Shown here: positions 9,492 to 19,038 of the stretch, in pieces
Numbering within the stretch: the stretch's first letter is position 1
Layout: every line of letters begins with the position of its first letter
From: Tritrichomonas musculus
Lineage: Eukaryota; Parabasalia; Tritrichomonadida; Tritrichomonadidae
Assembly: GCA_039105265.1 (NCBI GenBank)
Contig: JAPFFF010000018.1
Span: forward strand, 1,302,001-1,366,000
DNA: 64,000 bases
Direction of reading: 5' to 3'
Notes under the pieces: generated by a model
Told to the model about the DNA's origin: nothing
Databases searched by the model: none
What the model saw: the letters and a program-made list of their open reading frames with translations, nothing else
Made by a program: the position numbers and the translations under genes

Positions 9492-10135
9492 GGAAAAGAA
9501 ATGCTTCTTATGCTGTAACTGTTGCTATTTCTTGTATTTCATCATTCACATTCTTTTTTGGACTCTTCTTTGATATCGGCAACATAGGTTTCTCAGTAAC
9601 CTGTTGATTATTATTATATATGGGGTGGGAGGCCCTACACTTTCCAAATCTTTATTTATATCATCGTACTTTTTTAATATATATTCAACATTAGCACAAA
9701 GCAAACCTTTGCAAGAAACTACTATATAAAACTACACAAATGCATAGGAAAAAAAAAAAAAAAAAAAAAAGAATAATTGATATAAATCGTTCCAGATTTG
9801 ATCCAGTTTCAATTCAATCCTAATTTTGGACTTTTATTCGCATTTTTGGGCAAGTTCATTTGACAGTGCAACATTTGATTGGAATCAAAACAATCCAATA
9901 GATGGTATCAATCTACTTCTTCAAGAAATGAAACTGGCAATTGAATTTATTATCAAATTGAATAAGAAACTACGGATATGAATGAATATTTTCATTATAT
10001 ATAAAACTTCTTAATTTTATTTTAAATAACAGAAGGTGTCACAAACCAAATTATTGAATTTTTTTATTTTGAATGTTATAACTTTTTGAATAAGTTATCT
10101 TTTCAAAAAACAAAGCTTTGTTTTGTAAACTGAAA
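9492..10135. other. Gap with A22 tract and a weak plus-strand coding remnant
   Basis: A run of 22 A lies at 9749-9770. After it, about 9800-9980, one plus-strand frame reads as a protein-like piece (WASSFDSATFDWNQNNPID, then an amphipathic Leu/Lys end) without a start codon; it may be a gene fragment. An 18-base perfect palindrome, AAAACAAAGCTTTGTTTT, lies at 10107-10124, just before the next gene. Confidence 0.4.
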
Positions 10136-10419
10136 ATGAGCTTTCAACAAAAAACTTCGAAGATGCATCAAAAATAAATGGGAAAGATGAGTTTTGTTTC
10201 ATTATCGGTGATCATAAAATATTTTGTCATAATTTTGTTGCATCATTTATTTCACGAAAAGTAACTCAGCTTCTCCTTTCTGATCCCACTACCAATGAAT
10301 TTCATATTCAAATTGAATTCCAAGATAAAAGATCGAAATATGAGCAAAATATTATTCAATTTTTTACATTACTTCTCAAAGGTAAGCGAATTGAAATCAA
10401 CGAGGAGACCATTAATGAG
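10136..10419 (+). other. Coding 5' part of the BTB-like/F5-8 gene, separated from an ATG by one frame break
   Basis: In the frame of the downstream ORF this stretch reads without stops and includes DEFCFIIGDHKIFCHNF and LLLSDPTTNEFHIQIEF, the BTB-like opening seen in many parabasalid proteins. That frame has no ATG. An ATG at 10136 in another frame starts MSFQQK and runs to an A6 tract (10149-10154); one more A there would join the two. So the true gene probably begins at 10136, and the break is either an assembly error in a homopolymer or a real lesion. Confidence 0.6.
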
Positions 10420-11670
10420 ATGAAAGAAGAACTGAAAAAAATATCAGAGTCAAATAAAGAGCTTGAATATTATAATACATTAATATATTCATATCTTAGT
10501 TTAATAACAGAAATTGACAATGAAGAATTGAAACGACAATTTTATAAACTTTTATTTTCAACACCACGCAAAAACTTAGCACAAGAACATGACATAACCA
10601 AAGAAGAAATTGAAGAAAAACTAAAAATTTTTGAACATATTGAAAAAGTTTTCCTTTTAATTGAAAAAATATCGAAACAAAACAGGAAAAACATTTTTAG
10701 CCAAGAAGAAATCAAAAATTTTATTGAAGAATATTTAGAAGAAGAATATCCAACATTTATCAGACAAATTTCATCAAAATTCAACGAAATTGACGAAAAA
10801 ATAATTTTGAATATGAATTCAATTTTATTGAATGACATTTTGAATTCAAACCAACTGAAAATTAAGGATGAAGATACATTATTAAAACAGTTACTAAATC
10901 GTCGATCTTATATCATTCAAAACCAACAACAAGAACAAGAAAATGAAGATGAAATAACGGTTTTTGACGACGATGACTTTTTCTTAGAAAAAGTTCAATT
11001 TGAATATCTGAGTGAGTCAGGAATTCGCCAGTTTATTGATGAAGTGAGCATTCATCAAATAGGCGATGAACTTTGGAAAAGCATCTGCAAGAGACTCGTT
11101 CTTCCCGTGAATGTAAAAACGAAGAACGAGCGAGCTTTGCAACAGAAAGAATCAATATCGTTATTGTATGACGAAAACAACAAATTCAATGGAATACTGA
11201 AGCATTTGACTGACGTTTCGAACGGAAACATTCAGACAAATAAAACTATTGAAATCAGATCTTCAAAGCTTTGCTGTGGCAAATTCGAATCAATTGTTGA
11301 TTTTGGCAATCAAGGCGGTTTTGCACATATAGATGGATCTCCAACACCGCGCTGGCTTCAGATAGATTTCAGAGAAAGAAGAGTACAAATCAACTCTTAC
11401 TTAATCAAATCAAGTCCTGAACATAACAATTATTTGAAGAGCTGGAGAGTTGAAATATCAGATGGAAATCACTGGGAAAAAATAGATGAACAGGACAATG
11501 CAACCGAACTGAACGGAAAGAATCAAATGAAACTATTCAAAGTTCAAATGACAAAACCATTCCGCCTCATTCGAATAATCACTGAAAAACCTAATTTTAG
11601 CTGTGATGATGGATTTTCACTTGGAAAACTTGAATTTTATGGAAACATTATTGAAAACAACAAACAATAA
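10420..11670 (+). CDS. BTB-like / F5-8 type C (discoidin) domain protein
   Basis: This is a 416-residue ORF from the first in-frame ATG; coding sequence clearly extends upstream (see 10136-10419), so this start is probably internal. The middle is a charged, helical BACK-like region (about residues 1-215). Residues about 255-410 form an F5/8 type C fold: SSKLCCGKFESIVDFGNQGG, PRWLQIDFRERRVQINSYLI, LKSWRVEISDG, FRLIRIITEKPN and LGKLEFYG follow the strand order of discoidin domains as found in BTBD9-like proteins. Family members with a BTB front and an F5/8 end are highly expanded in trichomonads, and their role there is unknown. A CUL3 adaptor-like or carbohydrate-binding role would be inference. 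It is convergent with the RNF10-like gene, 50 bases downstream. Confidence 0.75.
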   Translation: MKEELKKISESNKELEYYNTLIYSYLSLITEIDNEELKRQFYKLLFSTPRKNLAQEHDITKEEIEEKLKIFEHIEKVFLLIEKISKQNRKNIFSQEEIKNFIEEYLEEEYPTFIRQISSKFNEIDEKIILNMNSILLNDILNSNQLKIKDEDTLLKQLLNRRSYIIQNQQQEQENEDEITVFDDDDFFLEKVQFEYLSESGIRQFIDEVSIHQIGDELWKSICKRLVLPVNVKTKNERALQQKESISLLYDENNKFNGILKHLTDVSNGNIQTNKTIEIRSSKLCCGKFESIVDFGNQGGFAHIDGSPTPRWLQIDFRERRVQINSYLIKSSPEHNNYLKSWRVEISDGNHWEKIDEQDNATELNGKNQMKLFKVQMTKPFRLIRIITEKPNFSCDDGFSLGKLEFYGNIIENNKQ

Positions 11671-11720
11671 ATATAAATCTATATTATATTTTATTAATAT
11701 ATAAAAAATTTTTGCTTTTT

Positions 11721-13529
11721 TCATATTTTTAAATTTCCCCAGGCTGGAGCAGTCTTCTTCTTTTTTCTTGCAACAGGTTTGGTGGCCTCGAATGCAGGAT
11801 ATTCTTCTTTGTAGACATTCTTCTCATTTTGATTTTGAGAAGAAGGAGGAGGGAACCCTCCCCATTGTTTTTTGACACCTACAGATTTTGGTGCTGAATT
11901 TCCATCGTCAAGAGAAGGGAAATCTTCCTTTGGCTTTGCAGGCGGTGGAAGGTGTTTAAAAACTGGGGGTGAACTTCCTGTTGGCTGAAGGGAAGGGAAA
12001 TCGTCGTTTGTCAAATGAATACTTTCTGGCTCGTTGTGAGAGACGAATGTTTGATAATCAGCTTTGGTTATAACGTGTTGATTATTTCCTCTCTTCTTAT
12101 TTTTATTGCCTTCTCTGCTCTTCATTTGCTCAGCTTTCCGACGAATTTGGACTCTTTTTCTGTATTTTTCAACAATATAGGGCTTCAATGAATTTGATAG
12201 ATCAATTAGAACAGAAGAAACTTCAGCTCCAGGATGTAGATGACTTAAATGCAGTTGTAATTGTAATTTATTTATAAATTCTTGATTTTCTGAAGAAAAA
12301 TTTTCTTCAAATTTTTGATGTGATTGTTGATTTGAATAGGTTTGTTCAATCACAAAATTTGATCGACAAATTATATCCCCTTCAACAGTATCAGGCCAAT
12401 CATCTACGCTGTTCTCACCATAATTGTCATGTATCATTTTCATATTAAGATCATCAAGGAAAATCAATCGACCGTCTTCAATTTGGTAAAAAGTTATTAA
12501 TTCATCTGAAAAAGTGGAATCTTCAGGAATAAGTTGAAATTCAGTATTATCTTCTGGCTGTTCTTCAGTAACTAATGAAGTACGAATTGTTTTAAGAGCA
12601 TTAATTTTTTCTAGATCGTTAATTTCTGCTACTTCTTTGATTTGCTGATCAATATAAAATATCTCCTCTCCAAGAATTTCTGATACAAAGTCATCATCGG
12701 ATAATGAAAATCGAGTAAAAAGAGAATCAGGATCAGAAGCTTTTGGAAGTCGTCTAAATGATTCAATAATAGGCATTTGATTTGAGTGTGTTTGATTGGA
12801 AGGCGTTCTGTTTTCCGATTGCGTTCTCATACATTGGAAAGATTGTTGAGATTTTGGATTTAGATTTGGCGTTGAATTTAAATTAATTGACGAACTTGGC
12901 TGATTTGAATTTCCTTCTTCTTTCTTTGAAAAAGTACGACATACATTTAATTTTGAAAATTTAACTACCTTTTTAAACTTACATTTAGTCATTATGGGAG
13001 GATGAAGGATTAATTTAACCCGAAGTAATTCGTTTTTAAGAATAGGCTCATAACATACAGGGCATAAATGCTTTTCCGTTTTTGCAAAAAGTAGATAAAG
13101 ACAATCTGCACAAAATATGTGTCCACACCTTGTCATACGAGGAGCTGTAGGTTTAAAGAGACATATTGGACAAACATATTCATCAGACTGATGAGCAATC
13201 GCACAAAAAAGAAGATCATACAATGGAGCTGTGTTTGAAAAAAACGTATGGCTAAAAATAATATCATTTAATTCAGATATTTTTGATTTATCAATTTGTG
13301 AAGCGTTTTTATAAATGAAATTAAAGTTAGCAGCAACATAATTACTAACAAGTGAACGCGGTATTTTTGCATTAACTCTGCTGTTTTGAACAGGAGAAAA
13401 AGAAAAATTCGGATTTACTAGAATAAAAGATTTTGGAGGTAACTGGCGTATAGTATCAACAACTGATGTCGAGTTTGTTCGTCGAACAGGCGATTTTGCT
13501 GTTTGATGATTTTGAGAAATCTTTGACAT
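11721..13529 (-). CDS. RNF10-like RING E3 ubiquitin ligase
   Basis: This is a 602-residue protein starting at the ATG at 13529; the frame extends further only through a TTG. The RING finger is complete: C120-x2-C123-x11-C135-x-H137-x2-C140-x2-C143-x12-C156-x2-C159 (C3HC4). Its sequence CPICLFKPTAPRMTRCGHIFC closely matches the CPICLxPPTAAKxTRCGHIFC of RNF10/Mag2, which monoubiquitylates 40S proteins uS3/uS5 on stalled initiation complexes. A short N-terminal block (FILVNPNFSF) also fits RNF10. The C-terminal third is disordered, with basic KKRG-type stretches and repeated DFPSL/YPAF motifs as in RNF10 tails. A ribosome quality-control role is inferred from the family. A promoter with an Inr match lies about 47 bases upstream. 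Confidence 0.8.
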   Translation of the reverse strand: MSKISQNHQTAKSPVRRTNSTSVVDTIRQLPPKSFILVNPNFSFSPVQNSRVNAKIPRSLVSNYVAANFNFIYKNASQIDKSKISELNDIIFSHTFFSNTAPLYDLLFCAIAHQSDEYVCPICLFKPTAPRMTRCGHIFCADCLYLLFAKTEKHLCPVCYEPILKNELLRVKLILHPPIMTKCKFKKVVKFSKLNVCRTFSKKEEGNSNQPSSSINLNSTPNLNPKSQQSFQCMRTQSENRTPSNQTHSNQMPIIESFRRLPKASDPDSLFTRFSLSDDDFVSEILGEEIFYIDQQIKEVAEINDLEKINALKTIRTSLVTEEQPEDNTEFQLIPEDSTFSDELITFYQIEDGRLIFLDDLNMKMIHDNYGENSVDDWPDTVEGDIICRSNFVIEQTYSNQQSHQKFEENFSSENQEFINKLQLQLHLSHLHPGAEVSSVLIDLSNSLKPYIVEKYRKRVQIRRKAEQMKSREGNKNKKRGNNQHVITKADYQTFVSHNEPESIHLTNDDFPSLQPTGSSPPVFKHLPPPAKPKEDFPSLDDGNSAPKSVGVKKQWGGFPPPSSQNQNEKNVYKEEYPAFEATKPVARKKKKTAPAWGNLKI

Positions 13530-13569
13530 TTCTCCAAAGATTAAATATTTTAGCTTTGAAATAAAATCA

Positions 13570-13578
13570 AAATTGTGA
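13570..13578 (-). promoter_or_regulatory. Inr-like element of the RNF10-like gene
   Basis: Read on the minus strand this is TCACAATTT, with the presumed +1 A about 47 bases before the ATG at 13529. It fits the TCA(T/C)(A/T) core. Confidence 0.45.
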
Positions 13579-14361
13579 AAAGTAAAACAATTAAATATAG
13601 AATTTTTTTCAAATAAATCAAATAATTTATTCAAAATAAAAATTATTTGAAATTTTAAGCATAACTATGACACATTAATAATTTTTGAAGTATCGACAAT
13701 AATAACACTGATAACTATTTAGGATAATTTCAATTTTAAAAGGAATTACTTCTTTTACCATTATGATATAACTTCAACTGATACGCCAGTTTTTCTATTT
13801 ACATAAATCTGAATTATGTATTTAATAAAAAGCATTAAGCGAATTACTAATGAAAGATATTACATTCATGTTGAAAAAAAAAAAAAAAAAGAATCAATTG
13901 AATATTGAAGAATTTTTTTTTTTTTAAATATAATCTCTGGTTAAAGAAAAGCTTCTTTAAAAATATAAATAACAATTAAGTTATTTTAGGAATGTGTGAA
14001 GAGTTTGTGACGAAAAGTACGATAAAATCAATCAATTAGTAAAACAAAATTATCTTGTTTTCATATATATATTCATGCAAATAATAATAAAAATATAAGA
14101 TCATTATACTTATATATAAGCAATTACAAATTGTGAAATGAATTTTAAATTGATATTTTTATATCAAATTTAAAAACCTTTGTTCTAAATCATATTTCTT
14201 TTTATATAACCATATATTTCACAAATATTGCTATTTACGTTAAAATGTCAATCATTTATTTAATAAATCATAGTCAAAATCAATGCCAAAAAATGGATTT
14301 CAATTCAATAGTTTACAATAGAATAAAACAATTTTTTTAGATGAAATTCAAATTAGGACGA
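13579..14361. other. Divergent intergenic region between RNF10-like and VPS26 genes
   Basis: About 780 bases of AT-rich sequence with homopolymer runs (A17 near 13876, T-rich near 13913). I see no ORF, RNA gene or repeat family. Confidence 0.5.
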
Positions 14362-14370
14362 TCATTTTAT
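14362..14370 (+). promoter_or_regulatory. Inr-like element of the VPS26 gene
   Basis: TCATTTTAT lies 24 bases (from the +1 A) before the ATG at 14388, a good match to the trichomonad Inr. Confidence 0.55.
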
Positions 14371-14387
14371 TTTTACAATTCAAAAAA

Positions 14388-15419
14388 ATGAATCTTTTTT
14401 TTGATTCATACTTTCAAAATCGTTTAAATATCACATTTACAATTGACACTAGTCCTGCTTTCACTTCATATGCAAGAGAAGTTCTTGATACAAAACGCCC
14501 AGTGGTCGTAGTTGATGAACCAATCAAGGGAACATATCAAATCTCGCTTTTGAATGATAACAAAACAGTTTCTCATAATGGTATTCGTTTAGCTGTTGTA
14601 GGAGAATTTCGATCTTACAATAATGAAGTTTATGGTCAATTTTTTTGTAGATATATTAGCATCGCACCACCTGGGGTAATAACACAAACAATTAATGGCT
14701 CATTTAATTTTGATGATGCAAATTTACCAACTGATACATATTATGGAAAAACTCTTCAGGCTATTTATGCTGTCCAAATACAAATCAAAAAGTTAACATC
14801 ATTTGCAGTTGTTCGTGAATTACAATTTTATGTCCTTGGTTTTGACGTTAAAAATCCCATTAAAGTTTCAAGAAATGTAATAGGGATTAGTAACCTTTTA
14901 CGTTTTGAGGTATACCTTCCAAATGAACAAGTTGAAATCAACTCAGCACTAATTGGACAAATTTACTTTGTATACGTAAAAATGAAAATCATATCTCTAA
15001 AACTACAAATTATCAATCAGGAATATTACGAAGATGAAAAAATTCGAATTCGAAATGAAACGGTTTTATGCAATTTCGAGGTTCTTGATGGATCACCAGC
15101 GAGAGGAACTCGAGTACCATTTAGAATATTTTTAAAAAGTTTTAACTTGTCAAGATTTCTTAATTTTTCTGGATCTCAATTATTAAGCCGCATAGTTGCG
15201 AAAGTAATTGTAGTTGATTCTGATGGCCAAGAGTATTCCAAATTATTACATGTGTCTTTTGTTTTAACCGAACCAGAAAATATTGAGGAATCTGAAAAAG
15301 ATCTAACAGAAGGAAAACATATTTTAGATAACAAAAGAGAGGATAGACATGAAACTGCTCCACTGATTTCACCAAAAAATGAAGATACAGAAGAAGCTGC
15401 TTCTCCTTGTACTGAATGA
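14388..15419 (+). CDS. VPS26: Retromer subunit VPS26 (arrestin-fold)
   Basis: This is a 343-residue protein, close to the usual 300-340 for VPS26. The N-terminal arrestin-like half has HNGIRLAVVGEF (compare HNGIKVEFIGQIE). The C-terminal half has LRFEVYLPN, IGQIYFVYVKMKI, and then ETVLCNFEVLDGSPARGTRV, which matches the family's ETIAKYEIMDGAPVRGESIP closely. VPS26 forms the cargo-selective retromer trimer with VPS35 and VPS29 on endosomes. The tail after about residue 305 is acidic and disordered, as in many orthologues. The paralogue VPS26C (DSCR3) is the alternative, but the GAPVRG block and IGQIYF strand favour VPS26 itself. Its promoter is divergent from the RNF10-like gene. Confidence 0.85.
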   Translation: MNLFFDSYFQNRLNITFTIDTSPAFTSYAREVLDTKRPVVVVDEPIKGTYQISLLNDNKTVSHNGIRLAVVGEFRSYNNEVYGQFFCRYISIAPPGVITQTINGSFNFDDANLPTDTYYGKTLQAIYAVQIQIKKLTSFAVVRELQFYVLGFDVKNPIKVSRNVIGISNLLRFEVYLPNEQVEINSALIGQIYFVYVKMKIISLKLQIINQEYYEDEKIRIRNETVLCNFEVLDGSPARGTRVPFRIFLKSFNLSRFLNFSGSQLLSRIVAKVIVVDSDGQEYSKLLHVSFVLTEPENIEESEKDLTEGKHILDNKREDRHETAPLISPKNEDTEEAASPCTE

Positions 15420-15760
15420 AATCAAAAATATTAGAAATAATATTTCATACTAATTTCAAATTTATGCTGTGAGAAAAAAAGAAAAGATTAACCGACACCA
15501 AATTTTTATATGTTATCAATACACCTGTTTATAACGAATATATTAACGATATGCTTTTTAATACCTAATTGTTAAATAATTATTGTTTTACTTTTCTTTT
15601 TATAAAAAGAACTTTAATTGGAAGTAACATTGAATGCTTAATCTGATTCTCAGATTCAAGCAGAAACTGGTTATAAACTACATAAGTAAGATTAAAAAGA
15701 TTCAATTTTGAAAAGTTTATTTTTATAAATATTGGCGAAAATTTGATCGTTATGCAGAAT
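15420..15760. other. Intergenic gap between VPS26 and GH43 genes
   Basis: 340 AT-rich bases with no supported feature apart from the Inr of the next gene at its end. Confidence 0.5.
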
Positions 15761-15769
15761 TCATAAAGA
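15761..15769 (+). promoter_or_regulatory. Inr-like element of the GH43 gene
   Basis: TCATAAAGA begins 16 bases before the ATG at 15777; it fits TCA(T/C)(A/T) and implies a very short leader. A host-type promoter on a gene with a bacterial-looking product would mark domestication. Confidence 0.45.
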
Positions 15770-15776
15770 TTATTCT

Positions 15777-16841
15777 ATGCTCCTTCTCCTAATTTTTTCT
15801 TTCCTTATGAGCATTTTTAATCAGCACACAAGTAAAAGACCACGCCCAAGTACCACCAAATATCTATTTGCTTACTTTAGAGGTGAATATGAAACAAACG
15901 GTGAACAAGTTTACTTTGCTACATCTGAAGATGGATTACATTGGGAAGAATTAAATGGAAAAGGGAAGAACCAAAAGCCTGTTTTGACATCTACTGTTGG
16001 CGAAAAAGGAGTTAGAGATATGTTTATTATACGATCTCCAGAAAACAATAAGTTCTTTTTAATTGCTTCAGATCTAAAAATAAATGGAAACTGGGATTGG
16101 GATCGTGCCCAACATAAAGGATCTCATTCAATAGTTATATGGGATTCTAAAGATCTGGTTCATTGGTCTGAACCAAGAAATGTAACAGTTGCAGCATCAA
16201 ATGCTGGCTGTACATGGGCACCAGAATCAATTTTTATTGATGCAAAAGAAAATAAAGCAAAGAAAAATCATCCACTTTTCACTAATAATCAATATTTCGA
16301 CGATGATTATACAGGATATGCTGTATATTGGGCATCAAGAGTTTTTGAAAATGGACAATGGAGCCAACAAAAAATTTATATGGCCAAAACACAAGATTTC
16401 GTTACTTTTTCACCGCCACAACTTTTTATAAATGAATCTTATGATGTCATTGATACAACAATTATCAAATCAACACTTGATAATAATTATTACCGATTCT
16501 CAAAGAACGAATCAAAAAAGAATATCGTTATTCAAAAAACAAATGACTTTTTCTCCACATGGAAAACAGTTTCAGCACCTGCTGTTGAATCACAAAATGG
16601 TGTTGAAGCTCCTCTAATATTTAAATTTAACAATGAAAATAGATGGTGCTTAATGCTTGATAATTATGGAAGTTCTGGCTATTATCCGCTTGTAACTAAT
16701 AATCTTTCTGGAGAAGAACTTGTATTTGAAAAATTAGATCAGAGTGAATACCAAATGCCAGGAAATCCTAGACATGGATATGTTCTTCCTATCACTGATT
16801 ATGAATACAGAGATGTGCGAAATCGTTGGTACATTGAATAA
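15777..16841 (+). CDS. Secreted glycoside hydrolase family 43 enzyme
   Basis: This is a 354-residue protein with a hydrophobic N-terminus (MLLLLIFSFLMSIFNQ) that looks like a signal peptide, so it is probably secreted or lysosomal. The five-bladed GH43 pattern is visible: YLFAYFRGE, EQVYFATSEDGLHWEELN, GVRDMFIIRSPENNKFF, DLVHWSEPR, then CTWAPESIFID (the WAPE/WAPD segment), VIDTTIIK, and NGVEAPLIFKFNNENRWCLM, whose VEAP glutamate sits where the family's general acid lies. GH43 enzymes cleave arabinan, xylan or galactan side chains; the substrate here cannot be read. This subtype is common in gut bacteria, and the single intact ORF suggests lateral transfer (inference). It is convergent with the dehydrogenase gene that follows. 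Confidence 0.8.
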   Translation: MLLLLIFSFLMSIFNQHTSKRPRPSTTKYLFAYFRGEYETNGEQVYFATSEDGLHWEELNGKGKNQKPVLTSTVGEKGVRDMFIIRSPENNKFFLIASDLKINGNWDWDRAQHKGSHSIVIWDSKDLVHWSEPRNVTVAASNAGCTWAPESIFIDAKENKAKKNHPLFTNNQYFDDDYTGYAVYWASRVFENGQWSQQKIYMAKTQDFVTFSPPQLFINESYDVIDTTIIKSTLDNNYYRFSKNESKKNIVIQKTNDFFSTWKTVSAPAVESQNGVEAPLIFKFNNENRWCLMLDNYGSSGYYPLVTNNLSGEELVFEKLDQSEYQMPGNPRHGYVLPITDYEYRDVRNRWYIE

Positions 16842-17353
16842 TTTTGTTATTATTTTTTTTTCTCTAGTTTATTTAGTAAACTACAAATAGTGAAATTTGT
16901 TTTTTTTTTTGTTCAAGAATCATTAAATAGAAAAAGCAAACCATATTTTTTCTTTTGTAAAGAATGAATTTGCTTATTTCAAATCATTCTATTAATATTA
17001 CATCATTTATTAATTGATTTGCAATTTTGATTTGCATTCATTTAAAATTAAAACCATAAAAATCTTAAACCACTACTATCATTGAAAAATATCAATGCTA
17101 TTTAAACTTAAAAAATTAATTAAATGAAATATTAATATTGCGATTGTAATAAAATTGTTTATAAAGAAAAATGGCCAACCTACCATGATACTCTTAGCAA
17201 AAGTTATGCTGCATTAAAAACAAATGCTACGATTAGATATAGAATTTTTTTCGATTTATTTTACAATAGTTATCATTTAAGATGGCTAAATAAAATAAAT
17301 AGAAAAAAAATTGATAAATAACAAATAATATAATAAACTAACAATCCAAATAA
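16842..17353. other. Convergent intergenic gap
   Basis: 512 AT-rich bases between the 3' ends of the GH43 and NOXRED1-like genes. I see nothing beyond homopolymer-rich sequence. Confidence 0.5.
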
Positions 17354-18760
17354 TCATGTTGCAGATAGCGGAGCTAGTTTTTGCTGTTCTGATGTTTCCA
17401 TATTTACAAACTTATTACCAATTAATGAGCGAATAAATGCTCTTTTAAGCATAAATCGCACTGGCATTTGCTGTTCAACAGATCCACTAGTTTGAATTGA
17501 TTCAACACGATTTAATGATGATAAAGGTATGAATGATCTTGCCCATAATTTGTTATATGTTTCTGGTTTTGCCTGTATTTTTGCATAATTTGAATCAAGA
17601 GCGACCCAATCTTTAAGCGCATTAATTGTACTCGTTAGAAAGTCAAATCCACAATTACTTAGATTCTCAGCTGCAAAAGAAGCTTCATGCACTTTCCTCA
17701 TAAGCTTAGAATTAGAAAATCCCATCGTGAAAGGATTTAAATCCTTTTCGTTTTTTTGCTCTGATTCATTATTTTGATTATTTTCTTCATTTTGTGATTT
17801 TTGCTCTTCATTTATATCATTAGGAGCGTTACTATTATTTTCATTTTCTGTGCCATTCGCTGGACTAACATTTTGATCATTTGATTCAGTATTATGATTA
17901 TGGCTGGTTTGACTTTCAACATTATCAATATTTAGCTGACTTGGATTCTGATCTTGCTGATCTTTTTGCTCCTGATTTATTTCTTTAGGTTTGGATTCAG
18001 TTTCGGCTTGATTTGCTGGGTTCATATCACCTCCAGCTTCAAACATCCCCATAAAGTAATCTTGAAAATGTACCAATTCGTCTCCTGTAGAAAACGATGC
18101 CAATGGAAATTCCTCATCAAGATGTTCAGCTGCTGTTTGGATAGTTGGCATATCAACACCTGTTGTAATTAAAAAAGGTGTATTAAGAGCTCTCTGTAAA
18201 TACATTTGAGTAAAACCAGCAAGTGAAGAAACAACAAGAGGACGAGATCCTTGAATTGCATCACGAATTTCACGAGAAAAATTACGAAAATGAAAAGGAA
18301 GAACAAATATAAAAAGTATTGTACAATGAGATGCAATTTCAACATTTGATGGAATTACTTCGAGACCACACCTTTGTTTTGCTCGAGATGGAGTTCTCGA
18401 GGATATCTTGATTTGATTTGGTTTAACAATATCTCTTTTCACTAGCTCACGAACAAATTTAGATCCGACAGAGCCACATCCAATAACACCAACAATAAAA
18501 TTCGCATCTGAAGATTGATTATTAGCTTGGTTATTTTCATCAGCATCTTGAGGCGTAACAGCAACACGCTTACTATGCAAACTACGTTTAAAACGTTGAG
18601 CTACATCACACCAAAAAAGACATTGATCAACTATACATTTCCGAGTTAGTGGAACTTGATCATGAATACGTTTTGTTTGCTTATCAAGAGAACTATCAGT
18701 CCATGGCGGAATACGACAAAGTTCATCAATTTCTTCTTCTGTATATCGAAAATGACTCAT
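17354..18760 (-). CDS. NOXRED1-like / pyrroline-5-carboxylate reductase-type dehydrogenase
   Basis: This is a 468-residue protein. A Rossmann fold begins near residue 90 with VGVIGCGSVGSKFVREL (GxGxxG at G94, G96, G99), then ISSRTPSRA as the second-strand cofactor loop, which favours NADP, and LFIFVLPFHFRNF, VVSSLAGF. This order matches P5C reductases and especially animal NOXRED1 (VGIIGGGxLG...ISTRRPE). The N-terminal extension (about 85 residues) and a long Gln/Asn/Glu-rich insertion (about residues 245-345) are not seen in metabolic P5CR. The C-terminal helices after the insertion could form the dimerisation domain. The real substrate is unknown, and a proline-synthesis role is unlikely given the divergence. 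The start is the first ATG after an AT-rich leader; no clear Inr was found. Confidence 0.7.
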   Translation of the reverse strand: MSHFRYTEEEIDELCRIPPWTDSSLDKQTKRIHDQVPLTRKCIVDQCLFWCDVAQRFKRSLHSKRVAVTPQDADENNQANNQSSDANFIVGVIGCGSVGSKFVRELVKRDIVKPNQIKISSRTPSRAKQRCGLEVIPSNVEIASHCTILFIFVLPFHFRNFSREIRDAIQGSRPLVVSSLAGFTQMYLQRALNTPFLITTGVDMPTIQTAAEHLDEEFPLASFSTGDELVHFQDYFMGMFEAGGDMNPANQAETESKPKEINQEQKDQQDQNPSQLNIDNVESQTSHNHNTESNDQNVSPANGTENENNSNAPNDINEEQKSQNEENNQNNESEQKNEKDLNPFTMGFSNSKLMRKVHEASFAAENLSNCGFDFLTSTINALKDWVALDSNYAKIQAKPETYNKLWARSFIPLSSLNRVESIQTSGSVEQQMPVRFMLKRAFIRSLIGNKFVNMETSEQQKLAPLSAT

Positions 18761-19038
18761 TTTTTTTAGATTTTTAAATTCGTTAGATTTTTTACTTGAT
18801 CAAATAACCATAGAAAAAGTTAAAATAAAAAAAAAGTTAATTTAAATATTTCCAATTAAGGAATAAATAAACAAATAAAAACATCTGCAAACTTTATTAA
18901 AATTAAAATCTAAAATCTACATTTGTAATATAAAAAAGAAAGAAACGAAGCGAAGTTCATGAATTGGCGAACTTCTTTAGCTTTTCCATAAAGCTCAGAG
19001 AACAAATATAATAACGTGAATAAAGATAACAAATAACT
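18761..19038. other. Intergenic gap between two minus-strand genes
   Basis: 278 AT-rich bases with no supported feature. Confidence 0.4.

Noticed and set aside
13530-13634. N-terminal extension of the RNF10-like ORF
   Set aside because: Starts at TTG, covers the Inr match at 13570-13578 and is AT-driven.
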